DNA of 56,220 nucleotides from Microbacterium yannicii PS01 (GCF_000304335.1 NZ_CAJF01000029.1:1-56220); one strand, 5' to 3'. Positions 46,584-55,957 are shown, counted from the stretch's first letter. The notes: generated from the letters alone by a model not told the origin. Translations and numbers: made by a program.

Positions 46584-47369
46584 GTGGATGAAGCCGTGGG
46601 GACCGCCGGGGGTGCGGCTTTCCGCTCCCGGACTCGAGCGCGCCCGCGCCGACGCACGTCGGTCATCGGCGTGCTGGGCGAGCTGCTCATCACCGCCGGT
46701 GTGATCGTCCTCCTCTACGTCGTGTGGCAGCTGTGGGTGGGCGACCTCATCTACGGCGCCGAGGCGAAGGCCGAGAGCGAGCAGCTGTCGCAGCAGTGGG
46801 CGCAGGAGTACGAGCCGCCCGCACCGGAGCCCACCGGCGAGCCCGAACCCGCGGAGGCAGGGGTCGAGCCCGTCCTTCTCCCTGAGCCGGCAGACGCCGA
46901 GGTCTTCGGGATCATGCGCATCCCCCGCCTGGGCAGCGACTACGCGTTCCAGATGGCCGGAGGCACCTCGCGCGCGCGAACGCTCGACAGGACCTATATC
47001 GGTCACTACCCCGGCACCAGCATGCCCGGCCAGTCCGGCAACTTCGCCGTCGCGGCGCATCGCACAACCTACGGAGCCCCGTTCAACCGCATCGCCGAGC
47101 TGCGTGTGGGCGACGCCATCGTCGTCGAGACACCGGCCGGCTGGTACACCTATCGGTTCCGCACACTCGACTACGTCACCCCGACGCAGACCGAAGTGCT
47201 CCTGCCGGTACCGGCGGCGATGGACGTTCCGGCCGGCACTCCGTACATCACCATGACCAGCTGCAGCCCGATGTTCTCGCTGGCCGAGCGCATCGTGGCG
47301 TACGGGGTCTTCGAGTCGTTCACTCCGATCGACGCCGGACCCCCGGCATCCCTCGAGGCGGTGGTCTGA
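46584..47369 (+). CDS. srtE: Class E sortase
   Basis: A 261-residue protein: basic cytosolic N terminus, one transmembrane helix (VIGVLGELLITAGVIVLLYVVWQLWV), a Glu/Pro-rich linker, and the sortase barrel. The catalytic histidine is in AVAAHRTTYGAPF, the cysteine in TMTSCSPMFS and the arginine in AERIVAYG. Class E sortases in high-GC actinobacteria act on LAXTG; an LAQTG protein ends at 561. The GTG follows TAGACT by six bases, leaderless. Its stop overlaps the next start. Confidence 0.93.
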   Translation: MDEAVGTAGGAAFRSRTRARPRRRTSVIGVLGELLITAGVIVLLYVVWQLWVGDLIYGAEAKAESEQLSQQWAQEYEPPAPEPTGEPEPAEAGVEPVLLPEPADAEVFGIMRIPRLGSDYAFQMAGGTSRARTLDRTYIGHYPGTSMPGQSGNFAVAAHRTTYGAPFNRIAELRVGDAIVVETPAGWYTYRFRTLDYVTPTQTEVLLPVPAAMDVPAGTPYITMTSCSPMFSLAERIVAYGVFESFTPIDAGPPASLEAVV

Positions 47370-47524
47370 TGTACGCGGCCCTGTGGCGCATCCTTCCCGG
47401 CCCCTGGTGGGTGCGCGTGGTGATCCTGCTCGTGCTCGTCGCCGCGGTGCTGTACGGGCTCGTGTTCTACGCGTTCCCGTGGGTGAGTCAGTTCGTCAAC
47501 CCGCAGGAAGTGACCGTTGAATAG
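47369..47524 (+). CDS. 51-residue single-pass membrane protein
   Basis: MYAALWRILPGPWWVRVVILLVLVAAVLYG... contains one transmembrane helix (about residues 16-37) and a WVSQFVNPQ outer tail. It overlaps the sortase stop by one base (TGATG) and the next gene's start by eight bases, so it is translationally coupled to both. Similar small proteins sit beside class E sortase and TrpG-type genes in related actinobacteria. Function unknown; perhaps a sortase partner. Confidence 0.75.
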   Translation: MYAALWRILPGPWWVRVVILLVLVAAVLYGLVFYAFPWVSQFVNPQEVTVE

Positions 47525-48149
47525 AGCGGCGCCGATCCTCGTCGTCGACAATCACGACAGCTTCGTGCACACGCTGGTCGGGTACCTGCATGAGCTGGGC
47601 GCCGAGACCGAGATGGTCGAAGCCGACGCCATCACCGACGCGGCTGCCGAGATCGATGGGCGCCCGGGGGTGCTGGTATCACCCGGGCCCGGTACGCCGG
47701 CCCATGCCGGGGCCTCCATCGAGGTCGTACGTGCGGCCGCGCGGTCCGGCGTCCCGCTGCTGGGAGTCTGCCTCGGGCATCAGGCGATCGGCGAGGCTTT
47801 CGGCGCGACGGTCGACCACGCCCCCGAGCTGATGCACGGCATGACCTCTCTCGTCCATCACGACGGCGGCGCGCTCTACGGCGGCCTGCCCGATCCCTTC
47901 ACCGCGACCCGGTACCACTCGCTGGCGATCGTTCCCAGCACGCTGCCCCTTGAGCTCGTCGTCACCAGCCGCACCGCGAGCGGCGTGATCATGGGAGTCG
48001 CCCATCGGTCCGCGCCGATCCAGGGAGTGCAGTTCCACCCCGAGAGCGTGCTCACCGAAGGCGGTCACCGCCTGCTGGGCAACTGGCTGGAATCCCTCGG
48101 AATCACGGATGCCGCGGCCCGCGGCGCGATGCTGAGCCCGAGGCGCTGA
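47517..48149 (+). CDS. pabA: Glutamine amidotransferase, PabA/TrpG type
   Basis: A 210-residue class I amidotransferase: VDNHDSFVHTLVGYL at the N terminus, the oxyanion strand VLVSPGPGTP, the nucleophile in GVCLGHQAIGEAFGA, and the catalytic His-Glu in VQFHPES. It supplies ammonia for aminodeoxychorismate or anthranilate synthesis. No synthase subunit is adjacent. The start is TTG 47,517, selected by AGGAAG about nine bases upstream. In actinobacteria this gene commonly lies beside pknB, as here, though convergent. Confidence 0.9.
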   Translation: MNRAAPILVVDNHDSFVHTLVGYLHELGAETEMVEADAITDAAAEIDGRPGVLVSPGPGTPAHAGASIEVVRAAARSGVPLLGVCLGHQAIGEAFGATVDHAPELMHGMTSLVHHDGGALYGGLPDPFTATRYHSLAIVPSTLPLELVVTSRTASGVIMGVAHRSAPIQGVQFHPESVLTEGGHRLLGNWLESLGITDAAARGAMLSPRR

Positions 48150-48165
48150 GCGCGGTCGGTCGACC

Positions 48166-48261
48166 GGGTCGGCCCTTCGACAGGCTCAGGGACCGCGGGG
48201 TCGGCCCTTCGACAGGCTCAGGGACCGCGGGGTCGGCCCTTCGACAGGCTCAGGGACCGGG
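48166..48261. repeat. Three tandem 32-base repeats
   Basis: The unit containing CTTCGACAGGCTCAGGGACC repeats with a period of exactly 32 bases between the converging pabA and pknB genes. Related copies are at 39.6, 43.9 and 53.3 kb. Confidence 0.85.
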
Positions 48262-48264
48262 GGG

Positions 48265-49959
48265 TCAGGCGCCGGAGCAGAAGGCGAGTGTGATCTCGGA
48301 GTTGACGGGCACGTCGCCGGGGGCGAGCGACTGCGACGACACAGTCGGCGGGGAGGCCGCCGGACAGTTCGGGTCCTCCTGCGTGAGGACCGTCAGCCCG
48401 ACCTCCTCGAGATCGCGGGTCGCCGCCTCGACGGTGTAGCCGCGCACGTCCGAGATCGTCACGCGCCCCGAGGCGACGACGAGGTTGACGGTCGTTCCCG
48501 ACGGCACCTCGGCTCCCTCGGTCTGATCGGTCGAGATCACCGTGCCCGCAGCGAGACCGGGATCGTTGCGCTGCGTGATGGTGCCGAGCGCGAGTCCGGC
48601 CTCGGCAAGGGCGGCCGTCGCCGCATCCTGCCCCAGCCCTGTCAGGGTGGGCACGGTCGACATCTCCTGACCTGTCGACACGTAGACGGTGACGACCTGG
48701 TCGGGAGCGACCGAGGTTCCGGCCTCGGGATCGGTCCGGATGACATTGCCCTCGGCGACCTCGGTGCTCTCCTCCTCCGCGCGGCTGGCGAGCAGATCGG
48801 TTTCGGCGAGGGTCTCGTTCGCGCGGTCGTAGGTCATGCCGCTCACGTCGGGCACCAGCCGGACACCCGCGGGCAGGTCGTCGCGCGGCTGGATCGAGAG
48901 CACCCAGAACAGCAGCGAGATGAGGAGCACGGCGAGCAGTGCGACGCCCGCCCAGATCCACGCGACGGGCGGGCCGGCCTGCGTGCGCTTCATGGTGGTG
49001 TCGGTGCTGAGCTGGCGCAGCGACCGGGCGGTCTCGGCCGCCTGGCGCGGGTTCGGTCCGTAGAGCTCGCTGGTGAGGGCCCCGACCTGACGCTTGGTCG
49101 GCTGCCGGCCGTCGACGGTGGCGTCGAGGGCCTGCCGGAAGCCGGCGGCGTCCTGGTAGCGCTGGAACGGGTCTTTGGCCAGGGCGCGCAGGGCCACGGT
49201 GTCGAGGCCGCGCGGCACCGTCTCGTTGACCTCGGACGGCGGGATCGGAGCCTCGCTGACGTGCTGGTAGGCCACCGCCACCGGCGACTCGCCGCGGAAG
49301 GGCTGGCGCCCGGTGAGCAGCTCGTAGAGAACCACGCCCGCCGAGTACAGGTCGGCCCGCGCATCGACGGGCTCGCCCTTGGCCTGCTCCGGCGAGAAGT
49401 ACGCGGCGGTCCCGAGGATGTGCGTCGTCTCGGCTACCGTCGACGAGCTGTCGGAGACGGCGCGCGCGATGCCGAAGTCCATGACCTTCACCTGCCCGGC
49501 GTCGGTCACCATGACGTTGCCGGGCTTGATGTCGCGGTGCACCACGCCGGCGCGGTGCGAGTACTCGAGCGCCTCGAGGATGCCGTCGACGTAGCGGACG
49601 GCATCCGTCACCGGGACCGGACCCTCGGCGATGATGTCCTTCAGCAGCCGCCCCTTGACGAGCTCCATCACGATGAAGGGCACCGGGCGAACGACGCCGT
49701 CGGGGCCCGTGAGGGAATCTTCGCCCGCGTCGTAGACCCGCACGATCGTCGGGTGCGCCATGCGCGAGGCGGCCTGCGCCTCGAGCCGGAACCGGGTGCG
49801 GAACGCGTTGTCGTCGGCCAGCTCGCGATCGAGGATCTTGATCGCGACCTCGCGGCCGAGGGTGAGGTCGTAGCCGCGATAGACGCTGGCCATGCCGCCG
49901 CGGCCGATGGGCTCGTCGACGCGGTAGCGCCCTGAGAGCACGCGCGGCTCAGCTGTCAC
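48265..49959 (-). CDS. pknB: Serine/threonine kinase PknB with three PASTA domains
   Basis: A 564-residue receptor-type kinase. The cytosolic kinase domain (about 10-270) has the Gly-rich loop IGRGGMASVYRGYD, catalytic HRDIKPGNVMV, DFGIARA and activation loop TVAETTHILGTAAYFSPEQ. The transmembrane helix is at about 345-370, followed by three PASTA repeats that sense peptidoglycan or lipid II. It regulates growth and division. GTG 49,959 is favoured by GGGGG five bases upstream; another GTG lies six bases further out. It is the last gene of the fhaB-pstP-rodA-pbpA-pknA-pknB run. Confidence 0.95.
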   Translation of the reverse strand: MTAEPRVLSGRYRVDEPIGRGGMASVYRGYDLTLGREVAIKILDRELADDNAFRTRFRLEAQAASRMAHPTIVRVYDAGEDSLTGPDGVVRPVPFIVMELVKGRLLKDIIAEGPVPVTDAVRYVDGILEALEYSHRAGVVHRDIKPGNVMVTDAGQVKVMDFGIARAVSDSSSTVAETTHILGTAAYFSPEQAKGEPVDARADLYSAGVVLYELLTGRQPFRGESPVAVAYQHVSEAPIPPSEVNETVPRGLDTVALRALAKDPFQRYQDAAGFRQALDATVDGRQPTKRQVGALTSELYGPNPRQAAETARSLRQLSTDTTMKRTQAGPPVAWIWAGVALLAVLLISLLFWVLSIQPRDDLPAGVRLVPDVSGMTYDRANETLAETDLLASRAEEESTEVAEGNVIRTDPEAGTSVAPDQVVTVYVSTGQEMSTVPTLTGLGQDAATAALAEAGLALGTITQRNDPGLAAGTVISTDQTEGAEVPSGTTVNLVVASGRVTISDVRGYTVEAATRDLEEVGLTVLTQEDPNCPAASPPTVSSQSLAPGDVPVNSEITLAFCSGA

Positions 49960-50037
49960 GGTCACCCCCTGCGTGGAACTTCAGCCAGACTATCCGAGCG
50001 CGAGCGGGCCGCATGTCAGTGCGGCCCGCTCGACCGC

Positions 50038-51780
50038 TCAACCCTCGTCGTCGTCGGCGTCGGCCTGCGGCGTCGGCGTCGCTGCGGGCTGGATCGTCGC
50101 CGTCGCCTCGCCCGACGCGCCGGACGTGCGGTCACCCGAAGGGCCGCCCGTGCAGGTGACGGTGTACGTGACGATGACGGTGCCACTGGTGACGTTCGCG
50201 GGCACCGTGATCTGCGAGTTCCGGTCCGAGCCGCCGAAGGCCGAGGTCGACTGGCCGTTCGGGAACGTGCCCACCGACGTCGTGAAGTTGTACGCGCTCG
50301 GGGATCCCTCCCCGGGAGGGCAGGTGTAGCCGGGCCAGCTGACTCCCACGGAGCCACCCGGTGCGACCGTCGCCGCGTCCAGCGTCGGGTTGCCCGGCGC
50401 CGGCATGGCGACCTGCGAGCCGTAGGCGGTGAGCGAGATGGTGGTCCCGGGCTCGACGCGACCCGTGGGGTTCACCGCGTACACGATGCCCTGCTCGGCT
50501 TCGGTCGGCGCGGCGTTGCCCGTCTGGCAGTCGGCCACCAGATCGTTCTCGGTCAGGATCGCGCCCGCGTCGTCGCAGTTCAGGCCCACGAGTCCGAGCG
50601 AGCCCACGTCTACCCGCTCCTCGGTGGGCTCCGGCGTCGGCGTGTTCGACGGCGTGCGGCTGGCACTGCTCGACGGCGTCGAGGGTCCGGGATCGGGGGT
50701 GTTGTTCTGGCTCGAGACGACAGCCCAGATCGTTCCGGCGAGCACGAGCAGCAGCAGGGCGATGAGCGCGATGAGCGGCCACGTCCACGGGCTGCGCTTC
50801 TTCGTCTCGACCGGCTCCTCCTCCGCTCCGGGCTCATCCGGGGCGGGAAGGATGCGGGTCGCGGCCTGGGTGTCACCACCGGCCGTGAGCAGCTGGGTGG
50901 CGGCATCCGCTCCGACGACGGCTCCCGCGATCGCCGGCACTGCCGCAGCGGCGCCTGCGACGTCACCACGCCGCAGCGCCGTGGCGGCACGCGCGACGGC
51001 GGCGGCGGACGCCGGGCGATCCTCGGGCTTCTTGGCGATCATCGCCATGACGAGGTTCTGCACCGGGGTGGCGACGGTCGCAGGCAGCGGGGGTGGCTGC
51101 TCGTTGATCTGCGCCATCGCGATCGCGACCTGCGACTCGCCGGTGAAGGGGCGCTTGCCGGCCAGCGACTCGTACGCCACGATGCCGAGCGAGTAGATGT
51201 CGGTGGCGGGCGATGCCGGGTGCCCCGACGCCTGCTCGGGCGAGAGGTACTGAACCGTGCCCATCACCTGGCCGGTCGCCGTCAACGGCACCTGGTCGGC
51301 GATGCGGGCGATGCCGAAGTCGGTGATCTTGACGCGGCCGTCGGGCGTGATCAGCAGGTTTCCGGGCTTGATGTCGCGGTGCACGAGCCCCGCCGCATGC
51401 GCGGCCTGGAGTGCGAGCGAGGTCTGCGCGACGATGTCGAGCGTCTTGTCGGTCGACAGCGAGCCGTCGCGCTCGAGGATCGTCGACAGGGCCTCGCCCG
51501 GGACGAGCTCCATCACGAGGAAGGCGCTGCCGTTCTCCTCGCCGTAGTCGAACACGCTGGCGATGCCCTCGTGATTGACGAGCGCGGCGTGGCGGGCCTC
51601 GGCGCGGAAGCGCTCGAGGAATCCCGGGTCGCCCATGTATTCGTCTTTGAGGATCTTGATGGCGACCGTGCGTCCGATGACGTGGTCGGTCGCCTCCCAC
51701 ACTTCGCCCATGCCGCCGATCGCTATGCGCGAATCGAGTTCGTAACGGCCGCCGAAGGTCACACCTTGCGTCGGTCTCAT
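50038..51780 (-). CDS. pknA: Serine/threonine kinase PknA-like with extracellular domain
   Basis: A 580-residue kinase: Gly-rich loop IGGMGEVWEATD, catalytic HRDIKPGNLLI, DFGIARI and GTVQYLSPEQ. An Ala-rich linker precedes the transmembrane helix (SPWTWPLIALIALLLLVLAGTIWAVV). Mycobacterial PknA has almost no outer part, but here about 190 residues follow: a Pro/Thr/Ser linker, one PASTA-like repeat (LGLVGLNCDDAGAILTENDLVADC) and a second beta-rich module (VSWPGYTCPPGEGSPSAYNFTTSV) with paired cysteines. The ATG overlaps the pbpA stop (ATGA). Confidence 0.9.
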   Translation of the reverse strand: MRPTQGVTFGGRYELDSRIAIGGMGEVWEATDHVIGRTVAIKILKDEYMGDPGFLERFRAEARHAALVNHEGIASVFDYGEENGSAFLVMELVPGEALSTILERDGSLSTDKTLDIVAQTSLALQAAHAAGLVHRDIKPGNLLITPDGRVKITDFGIARIADQVPLTATGQVMGTVQYLSPEQASGHPASPATDIYSLGIVAYESLAGKRPFTGESQVAIAMAQINEQPPPLPATVATPVQNLVMAMIAKKPEDRPASAAAVARAATALRRGDVAGAAAAVPAIAGAVVGADAATQLLTAGGDTQAATRILPAPDEPGAEEEPVETKKRSPWTWPLIALIALLLLVLAGTIWAVVSSQNNTPDPGPSTPSSSASRTPSNTPTPEPTEERVDVGSLGLVGLNCDDAGAILTENDLVADCQTGNAAPTEAEQGIVYAVNPTGRVEPGTTISLTAYGSQVAMPAPGNPTLDAATVAPGGSVGVSWPGYTCPPGEGSPSAYNFTTSVGTFPNGQSTSAFGGSDRNSQITVPANVTSGTVIVTYTVTCTGGPSGDRTSGASGEATATIQPAATPTPQADADDDEG

Positions 51781-53240
51781 CTGCCCAGCACCGCCTCCAT
51801 GACCTTCTTCGCGATGGGTGCGGCGATGGTGTTGCCGCTGCCCGACTGTCCTTGACCGCCACCGTCTTCGACGACGACGGCCACGGCGACCTGCGGGCTC
51901 TCCGCGGGCGCGAACCCGGTGAACCACAGTGTGTACGGATCACCGGCGCCGTTCTCCGCGGTACCGGTCTTCCCGGCCACGTCGACCCCGTCTATTCTTG
52001 CACCCGACGCCGCGCCGTCACTGACATTGGCGACCATCATCGACACCAGCTCGTTCGCGACGTCCTCGTCCAGCGCACGGCCGAACTCGGTGTCTTCGAA
52101 CGCCTGCTGCACCGACAGATCGGGTCCGATCACGCGGTCCACCATGCGCGGGTTCATCACGACTCCTTCGTTCGCGATCCCGGCAGACACCATCGCCATC
52201 TGCAGCGGTGTCGCCGTGACCTGGCCCTGCCCGAAGCCGCTGAGCGCCGTCTGCGCGTCGTCCATGATGGTGCGCGGGTAGCTCGACGCGGTCGAGGTCA
52301 GCGGCAGGTCGAAGGACCGGTCGAAGCCGTACTTCGCAGCCTCGTCGCGGATCGCCTGGTCACCCAGCTCGACCGCCAGCTCGGCGAAGGGGATGTTGCA
52401 GCTGAGCCGCAGGGCATCGGCGATCGTCACCGTCTCACCCGGTCCGCACGTGCCGCCGCTGGCGTTGTAGACCAGGCTGCTCGACTGCGGCAGCTGGTAC
52501 GCCGCCGGGTTGGGAAGCGTCGACTGCGGCGTGAACTCGCCCGACGCGAGAGCGGCCGAGGCGACCACCAGCTTGAAGGTCGAGCCCGGCGGATTGAGGT
52601 CGCCCGCGATCGCTCGGTTCGACAGCGGCTTGCCCGGATCGGCTTCCAGCGCGTCGAAGGCGGCGTTCACCTCGCTGCTGACATGCGACGCCAGCGTGTT
52701 GGTGTCGTAGCTCGGGCTCGTCACCATCGCCAGCACGCGGCCGGTCGACGGCTCGATCGCGAGCACGCCGCCCTGCAGCCCGCCGAGGGCCTCGAAGGCC
52801 GCCCGCTGCACCTCGGCGTCGAGCGACAGCACGACGTTCGACCCGCGCGGCGGCTGTCCCGTGAAGATCCGCTCGACGCGAGAGAGGAACTGCGAGCCCG
52901 CCGTGCCGCTGAGCGCGCCGTTCATCGCCCGCTCGATGCCGGGCGAGGTCGACCCGAGAGCGGGATTGATGTAACCGGTCACGGGAGCCCACATCGCGGC
53001 ATCCGTGTACACCCGCTGCCAGCTGTAGACGTCGTTGGACGGCACGGACGTGGCGATGGCCGACCCGCTCGCGATGATCGACCCGCGCTGCACCTCGTAC
53101 GAGTCGTACAGGGTGCGCTTGTTGGCCGGGTTGGCGCCGAGCGCGTCGGCCTGCAGGATCTGGATCCAGCTCGTCGACGCGAACAGCGCGAGGAACATGA
53201 TCAGCATCAGGATGCTGAGACGCCTGAGTTCTTTGGTCAC
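51777..53240 (-). CDS. pbpA: Penicillin-binding transpeptidase PbpA
   Basis: A 487-residue class B PBP. It has an N-terminal transmembrane helix (LSILMLIMFLALFASTSWIQI), a pedestal domain, and the transpeptidase domain with the active serine in GSTFK (about residue 222), the SxN motif as SCN in LRLSCNIPF, and the KTG box in AGKTGTAENG. It crosslinks peptidoglycan during growth or division. It starts with GTG after GAGGAGG. It is encoded between rodA and the kinases, the conserved actinobacterial order. Confidence 0.95.
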   Translation of the reverse strand: MTKELRRLSILMLIMFLALFASTSWIQILQADALGANPANKRTLYDSYEVQRGSIIASGSAIATSVPSNDVYSWQRVYTDAAMWAPVTGYINPALGSTSPGIERAMNGALSGTAGSQFLSRVERIFTGQPPRGSNVVLSLDAEVQRAAFEALGGLQGGVLAIEPSTGRVLAMVTSPSYDTNTLASHVSSEVNAAFDALEADPGKPLSNRAIAGDLNPPGSTFKLVVASAALASGEFTPQSTLPNPAAYQLPQSSSLVYNASGGTCGPGETVTIADALRLSCNIPFAELAVELGDQAIRDEAAKYGFDRSFDLPLTSTASSYPRTIMDDAQTALSGFGQGQVTATPLQMAMVSAGIANEGVVMNPRMVDRVIGPDLSVQQAFEDTEFGRALDEDVANELVSMMVANVSDGAASGARIDGVDVAGKTGTAENGAGDPYTLWFTGFAPAESPQVAVAVVVEDGGGQGQSGSGNTIAAPIAKKVMEAVLGR

Positions 53241-53275
53241 GCCGTACCTCCTCGCGTGAGGAGTCCGCTGCGCGC

Positions 53276-53321
53276 CGGTCCCTGAGCCTCCAGCGCCGGT
53301 CCCTGAGCCTGTCGAAGGGCC
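53276..53321 (-). repeat. GGTCCCTGAGCCT repeats between rodA and pbpA
   Basis: One partial copy (about 53,278-53,290) and one complete copy (about 53,299-53,321) of the CTTCGACAGGCTCAGGGACC family, in opposite orientation to those at 48.2 kb. Confidence 0.7.
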
Positions 53322-53324
53322 ATG

Positions 53325-54722
53325 TCAGCCGATCACCACCCGAGGACGGCTGCGCACGGCATCCGAGATGCGCAGCAGCAGCGCGACGATGATCCAGTTG
53401 GCGACGAGCGACGAGCCGCCGGCGGCGAGGAACGGGGTGGTGAGGCCGGTGAGCGGGATGATGCGCGTCACGCCGCCGACCATGATGAACACCTGCAGGG
53501 CGATCGTGAACGACAGGCCGGTCGCGAGCAGCTTGCCGAAGTCGTCCTGCCCGGCGAGGCCGATGCGGATGCCACGGCTGGTGAAGACCATATACAGGGC
53601 GAGGATCGCGAACACGCCCACGAGACCGAGCTCCTCACCGAGGGCGGGGAGGATGTAGTCGCTCTCCGAGACCGGGGTGAGGTAGGGCCGGCCCTGCCCG
53701 AGGCCGGTGCCGATCAGCCCGCCGTGGGCCATGCCGAAGAGGCCGTTGACGAGCTGGAAGCTCTCGTTGTCCATGCGCGCCGGGTTGAACGCGTCGAGCC
53801 AGTTGGTGAACCGGGCGCCGACGTAGGGGAGCACGCGCGATGCGAGGAAGGCGCCCGAGACGGCGAGCACCACGCCGATCAGCACCCAGCTCGTCTTTCC
53901 GGTGGCGACGTAGAGCATCGCGACGAACATCCCGAAGATCAGCACACCGGTGCCCAGGTCGCGCTGCAGCACGATGATGCCGAGGGAGACCAGCCAGATC
54001 ACCAGCAGCGGGCCGAGCTCGCGTCCTCGCGGCCACGTGATGCCGAGGAAGCGGGTGCCGGTCGAGGTCAGGCTCTCGCGGGTGCGAACCAGGTACCCGG
54101 CGAAGAAGATCGCGAGCGATATCTTCGCCAGCTCGCCCGGCTGGAAGGTGAAGAAGCCCACGTCGACCCAGACGTCGGCGTTACCGCCGCCGCTGAGACC
54201 CGGGATGATCGGCAGGACCAGCAGCGCGATGCCGACGAACCCGAAGATGTACGTGTAGCGGAACAGCACGCGGTAGTTCTTGAGGAACAGCACCACCGCG
54301 ATCGCGGCGATGAGGGCGATCGCCGCCCAGGCCAGCTGCCGCGTCGAGAACGCGTTCCAGCCGTGGCGATCCGCCGCGAGATCGAGGCGGTAGATCATCG
54401 CCAGTCCGACGCCGGTCAGGAGGGTCGCGATCGGCACCACGAACGGATCGGCGGCGCGCACGCGCAGCCGCAGCACGATGTGCAGCGCGATGACCAGGGC
54501 GGTCAGACCGCCGCAGTAGACCAGGAACGTCCAGTCGATCGCGCCGATCGCGCCCAGCTGCACGAGGGCGACGGCCGAGCCGTTGATCAGGAATGCGAAG
54601 ATCAGCAGTCCCAGTTCGCGGTTGCGCTGCGTCTGCGGCACCCGGATGCGCCGGAGCGCCCGCACCACGGCGGTGTCGGTGGAGACGGGGGCGGTCGCCT
54701 GCCCGGTCGGTGCGCCGCTCAT
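53325..54722 (-). CDS. rodA: SEDS peptidoglycan glycosyltransferase RodA/FtsW
   Basis: A 465-residue polytopic protein of about 10-12 helices. It carries the SEDS signatures LDLAADRHGWNAFSTRQLAW..., FFTFQPGELAKISLAIFFAGYL, ITWPRGRELGPLLVIW with ILQRDLGTG, and the C-terminal PFLAAGGSSLVANW. It polymerises lipid II in partnership with the neighbouring class B PBP. The start ATG overlaps the pstP stop (ATGA). Confidence 0.95.
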   Translation of the reverse strand: MSGAPTGQATAPVSTDTAVVRALRRIRVPQTQRNRELGLLIFAFLINGSAVALVQLGAIGAIDWTFLVYCGGLTALVIALHIVLRLRVRAADPFVVPIATLLTGVGLAMIYRLDLAADRHGWNAFSTRQLAWAAIALIAAIAVVLFLKNYRVLFRYTYIFGFVGIALLVLPIIPGLSGGGNADVWVDVGFFTFQPGELAKISLAIFFAGYLVRTRESLTSTGTRFLGITWPRGRELGPLLVIWLVSLGIIVLQRDLGTGVLIFGMFVAMLYVATGKTSWVLIGVVLAVSGAFLASRVLPYVGARFTNWLDAFNPARMDNESFQLVNGLFGMAHGGLIGTGLGQGRPYLTPVSESDYILPALGEELGLVGVFAILALYMVFTSRGIRIGLAGQDDFGKLLATGLSFTIALQVFIMVGGVTRIIPLTGLTTPFLAAGGSSLVANWIIVALLLRISDAVRSRPRVVIG

Positions 54723-55957
54723 CCGCCTCCCTCCGCCGTGTCGCTGATGCTCGTGACGATACGCCGCGCATCTGAGAGGGAGCTCGCCGAGATGGTCTGC
54801 GTGACCGTGGCGCGGGCGAAGTCCGAGAGCGTCTCGAGCGGGATGTCGGTGTCTTCGTACGGCGTCGAGAGTGAGATCGGCCCGATGTTCTGCTGGACGC
54901 CCCGGTAGATGACGACGGTGTCCTCGTCCGCGCCGACGAAGTAGCGCGTCTGCGTCCACTGGTAGCCGATCCACAGTCCGCCTGCCAGCAGCGCCAGCAC
55001 GAGGACGACGCCGGCGATCCAGCCGAGGGAACGGCGACGCGCGCGGCGGCGGTCCTCTTCGATGAGCTCCTCGAGGAACTCCGCGGCCGGCTCGAAGTGG
55101 GTGGGCTCGTTCGCCGCCTGCCGGTTCGGGTGCAGCCAGCTCGTGCGTCCGGGGCGGGCGGCGGGCACGTCGACGCCGACCGGATTCGACGCCGAGCCGA
55201 CGATCGTCGGGGTGCCCGAGAAGAGCGGATGCTGTCCTCCGACGTCGACGAGCACGATGGTGACGTTGTCGGGGGCGCCGCCGTCGAGCGCCTGCTTCAG
55301 CAGGCTGTCGGCGGTGCGGCCGGGCGCGAGCCCGAGCGAGAGCGCTTTGGCCGTGTGGGCGTCGTCGACCACGCCCGAGAGGCCGTCCGAGCACAGCAGC
55401 CAGCGGTCGCCGGGCTGCGTGGGCATGATGAAGGTGTCGAGCTCGGGATCGGGATCCATGTCGCCGAGCACGCGCATGAGCACCGAGCGGCGCGGGTGGT
55501 ACCGCGCCTCCTCCGGGGTGATGCGGCCCGAGTCGACGAGCCGCTGCACGAACGTGTGGTCGGTGGTGATCTGGGTGAGCGCGCCGTCTCGGTACAGGTA
55601 GATGCGCGAGTCGCCGATGTGCGCGATGACCGCGTAGTCGTCGACCATGATGAGCGCGCTCACGGTCGTGCCCATGCCCGCCAGCTCCGGGCGCACGTGC
55701 ACGGTGTCGATGAGCTCGACCGCGGTGTCGGAGATCGCGTCGCGGAGCGCCTTCTCCGCCTCGCCGGGCGACTCGTAGGGCTCGTCGAGTCGTTCGAGCC
55801 GCATGATCGCCATGCTGGACGCGACATCGCCGCCGGCGTGCCCGCCCATGCCGTCGGCGACGACGAAGAGGTTCGACCCGGCGAAACCGGAGTCCTGATT
55901 GTTGGAGCGCACCTTGCCGGTGTGCGAAATGGCGGCGCTCGAGCCCTGGAAGACCAT
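54719..55957 (-). CDS. pstP: PP2C-family protein phosphatase PstP
   Basis: A 412-residue enzyme. The PPM-family catalytic domain (1-235) has metal-binding VRSNNQDSGF, VADGMGGHAGGDVAS, HIGDSRIYLYR, LCSDGLSG and GAPDNVTIVLVD. A linker, one transmembrane helix (LGWIAGVVLVLALLAGGLWIGYQW, about 308-332) and an extracellular domain of about 80 residues follow. It reverses phosphorylation by PknA/PknB. It lies 18 bases after fhaB. No good ribosome-binding site is visible. Confidence 0.95.
   Translation of the reverse strand: MVFQGSSAAISHTGKVRSNNQDSGFAGSNLFVVADGMGGHAGGDVASSMAIMRLERLDEPYESPGEAEKALRDAISDTAVELIDTVHVRPELAGMGTTVSALIMVDDYAVIAHIGDSRIYLYRDGALTQITTDHTFVQRLVDSGRITPEEARYHPRRSVLMRVLGDMDPDPELDTFIMPTQPGDRWLLCSDGLSGVVDDAHTAKALSLGLAPGRTADSLLKQALDGGAPDNVTIVLVDVGGQHPLFSGTPTIVGSASNPVGVDVPAARPGRTSWLHPNRQAANEPTHFEPAAEFLEELIEEDRRRARRRSLGWIAGVVLVLALLAGGLWIGYQWTQTRYFVGADEDTVVIYRGVQQNIGPISLSTPYEDTDIPLETLSDFARATVTQTISASSLSDARRIVTSISDTAEGGG

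Noticed and set aside
48166..48261. Possible CRISPR array
   Set aside because: The 32-base units are directly tandem with no unique spacers, and no cas gene is nearby.
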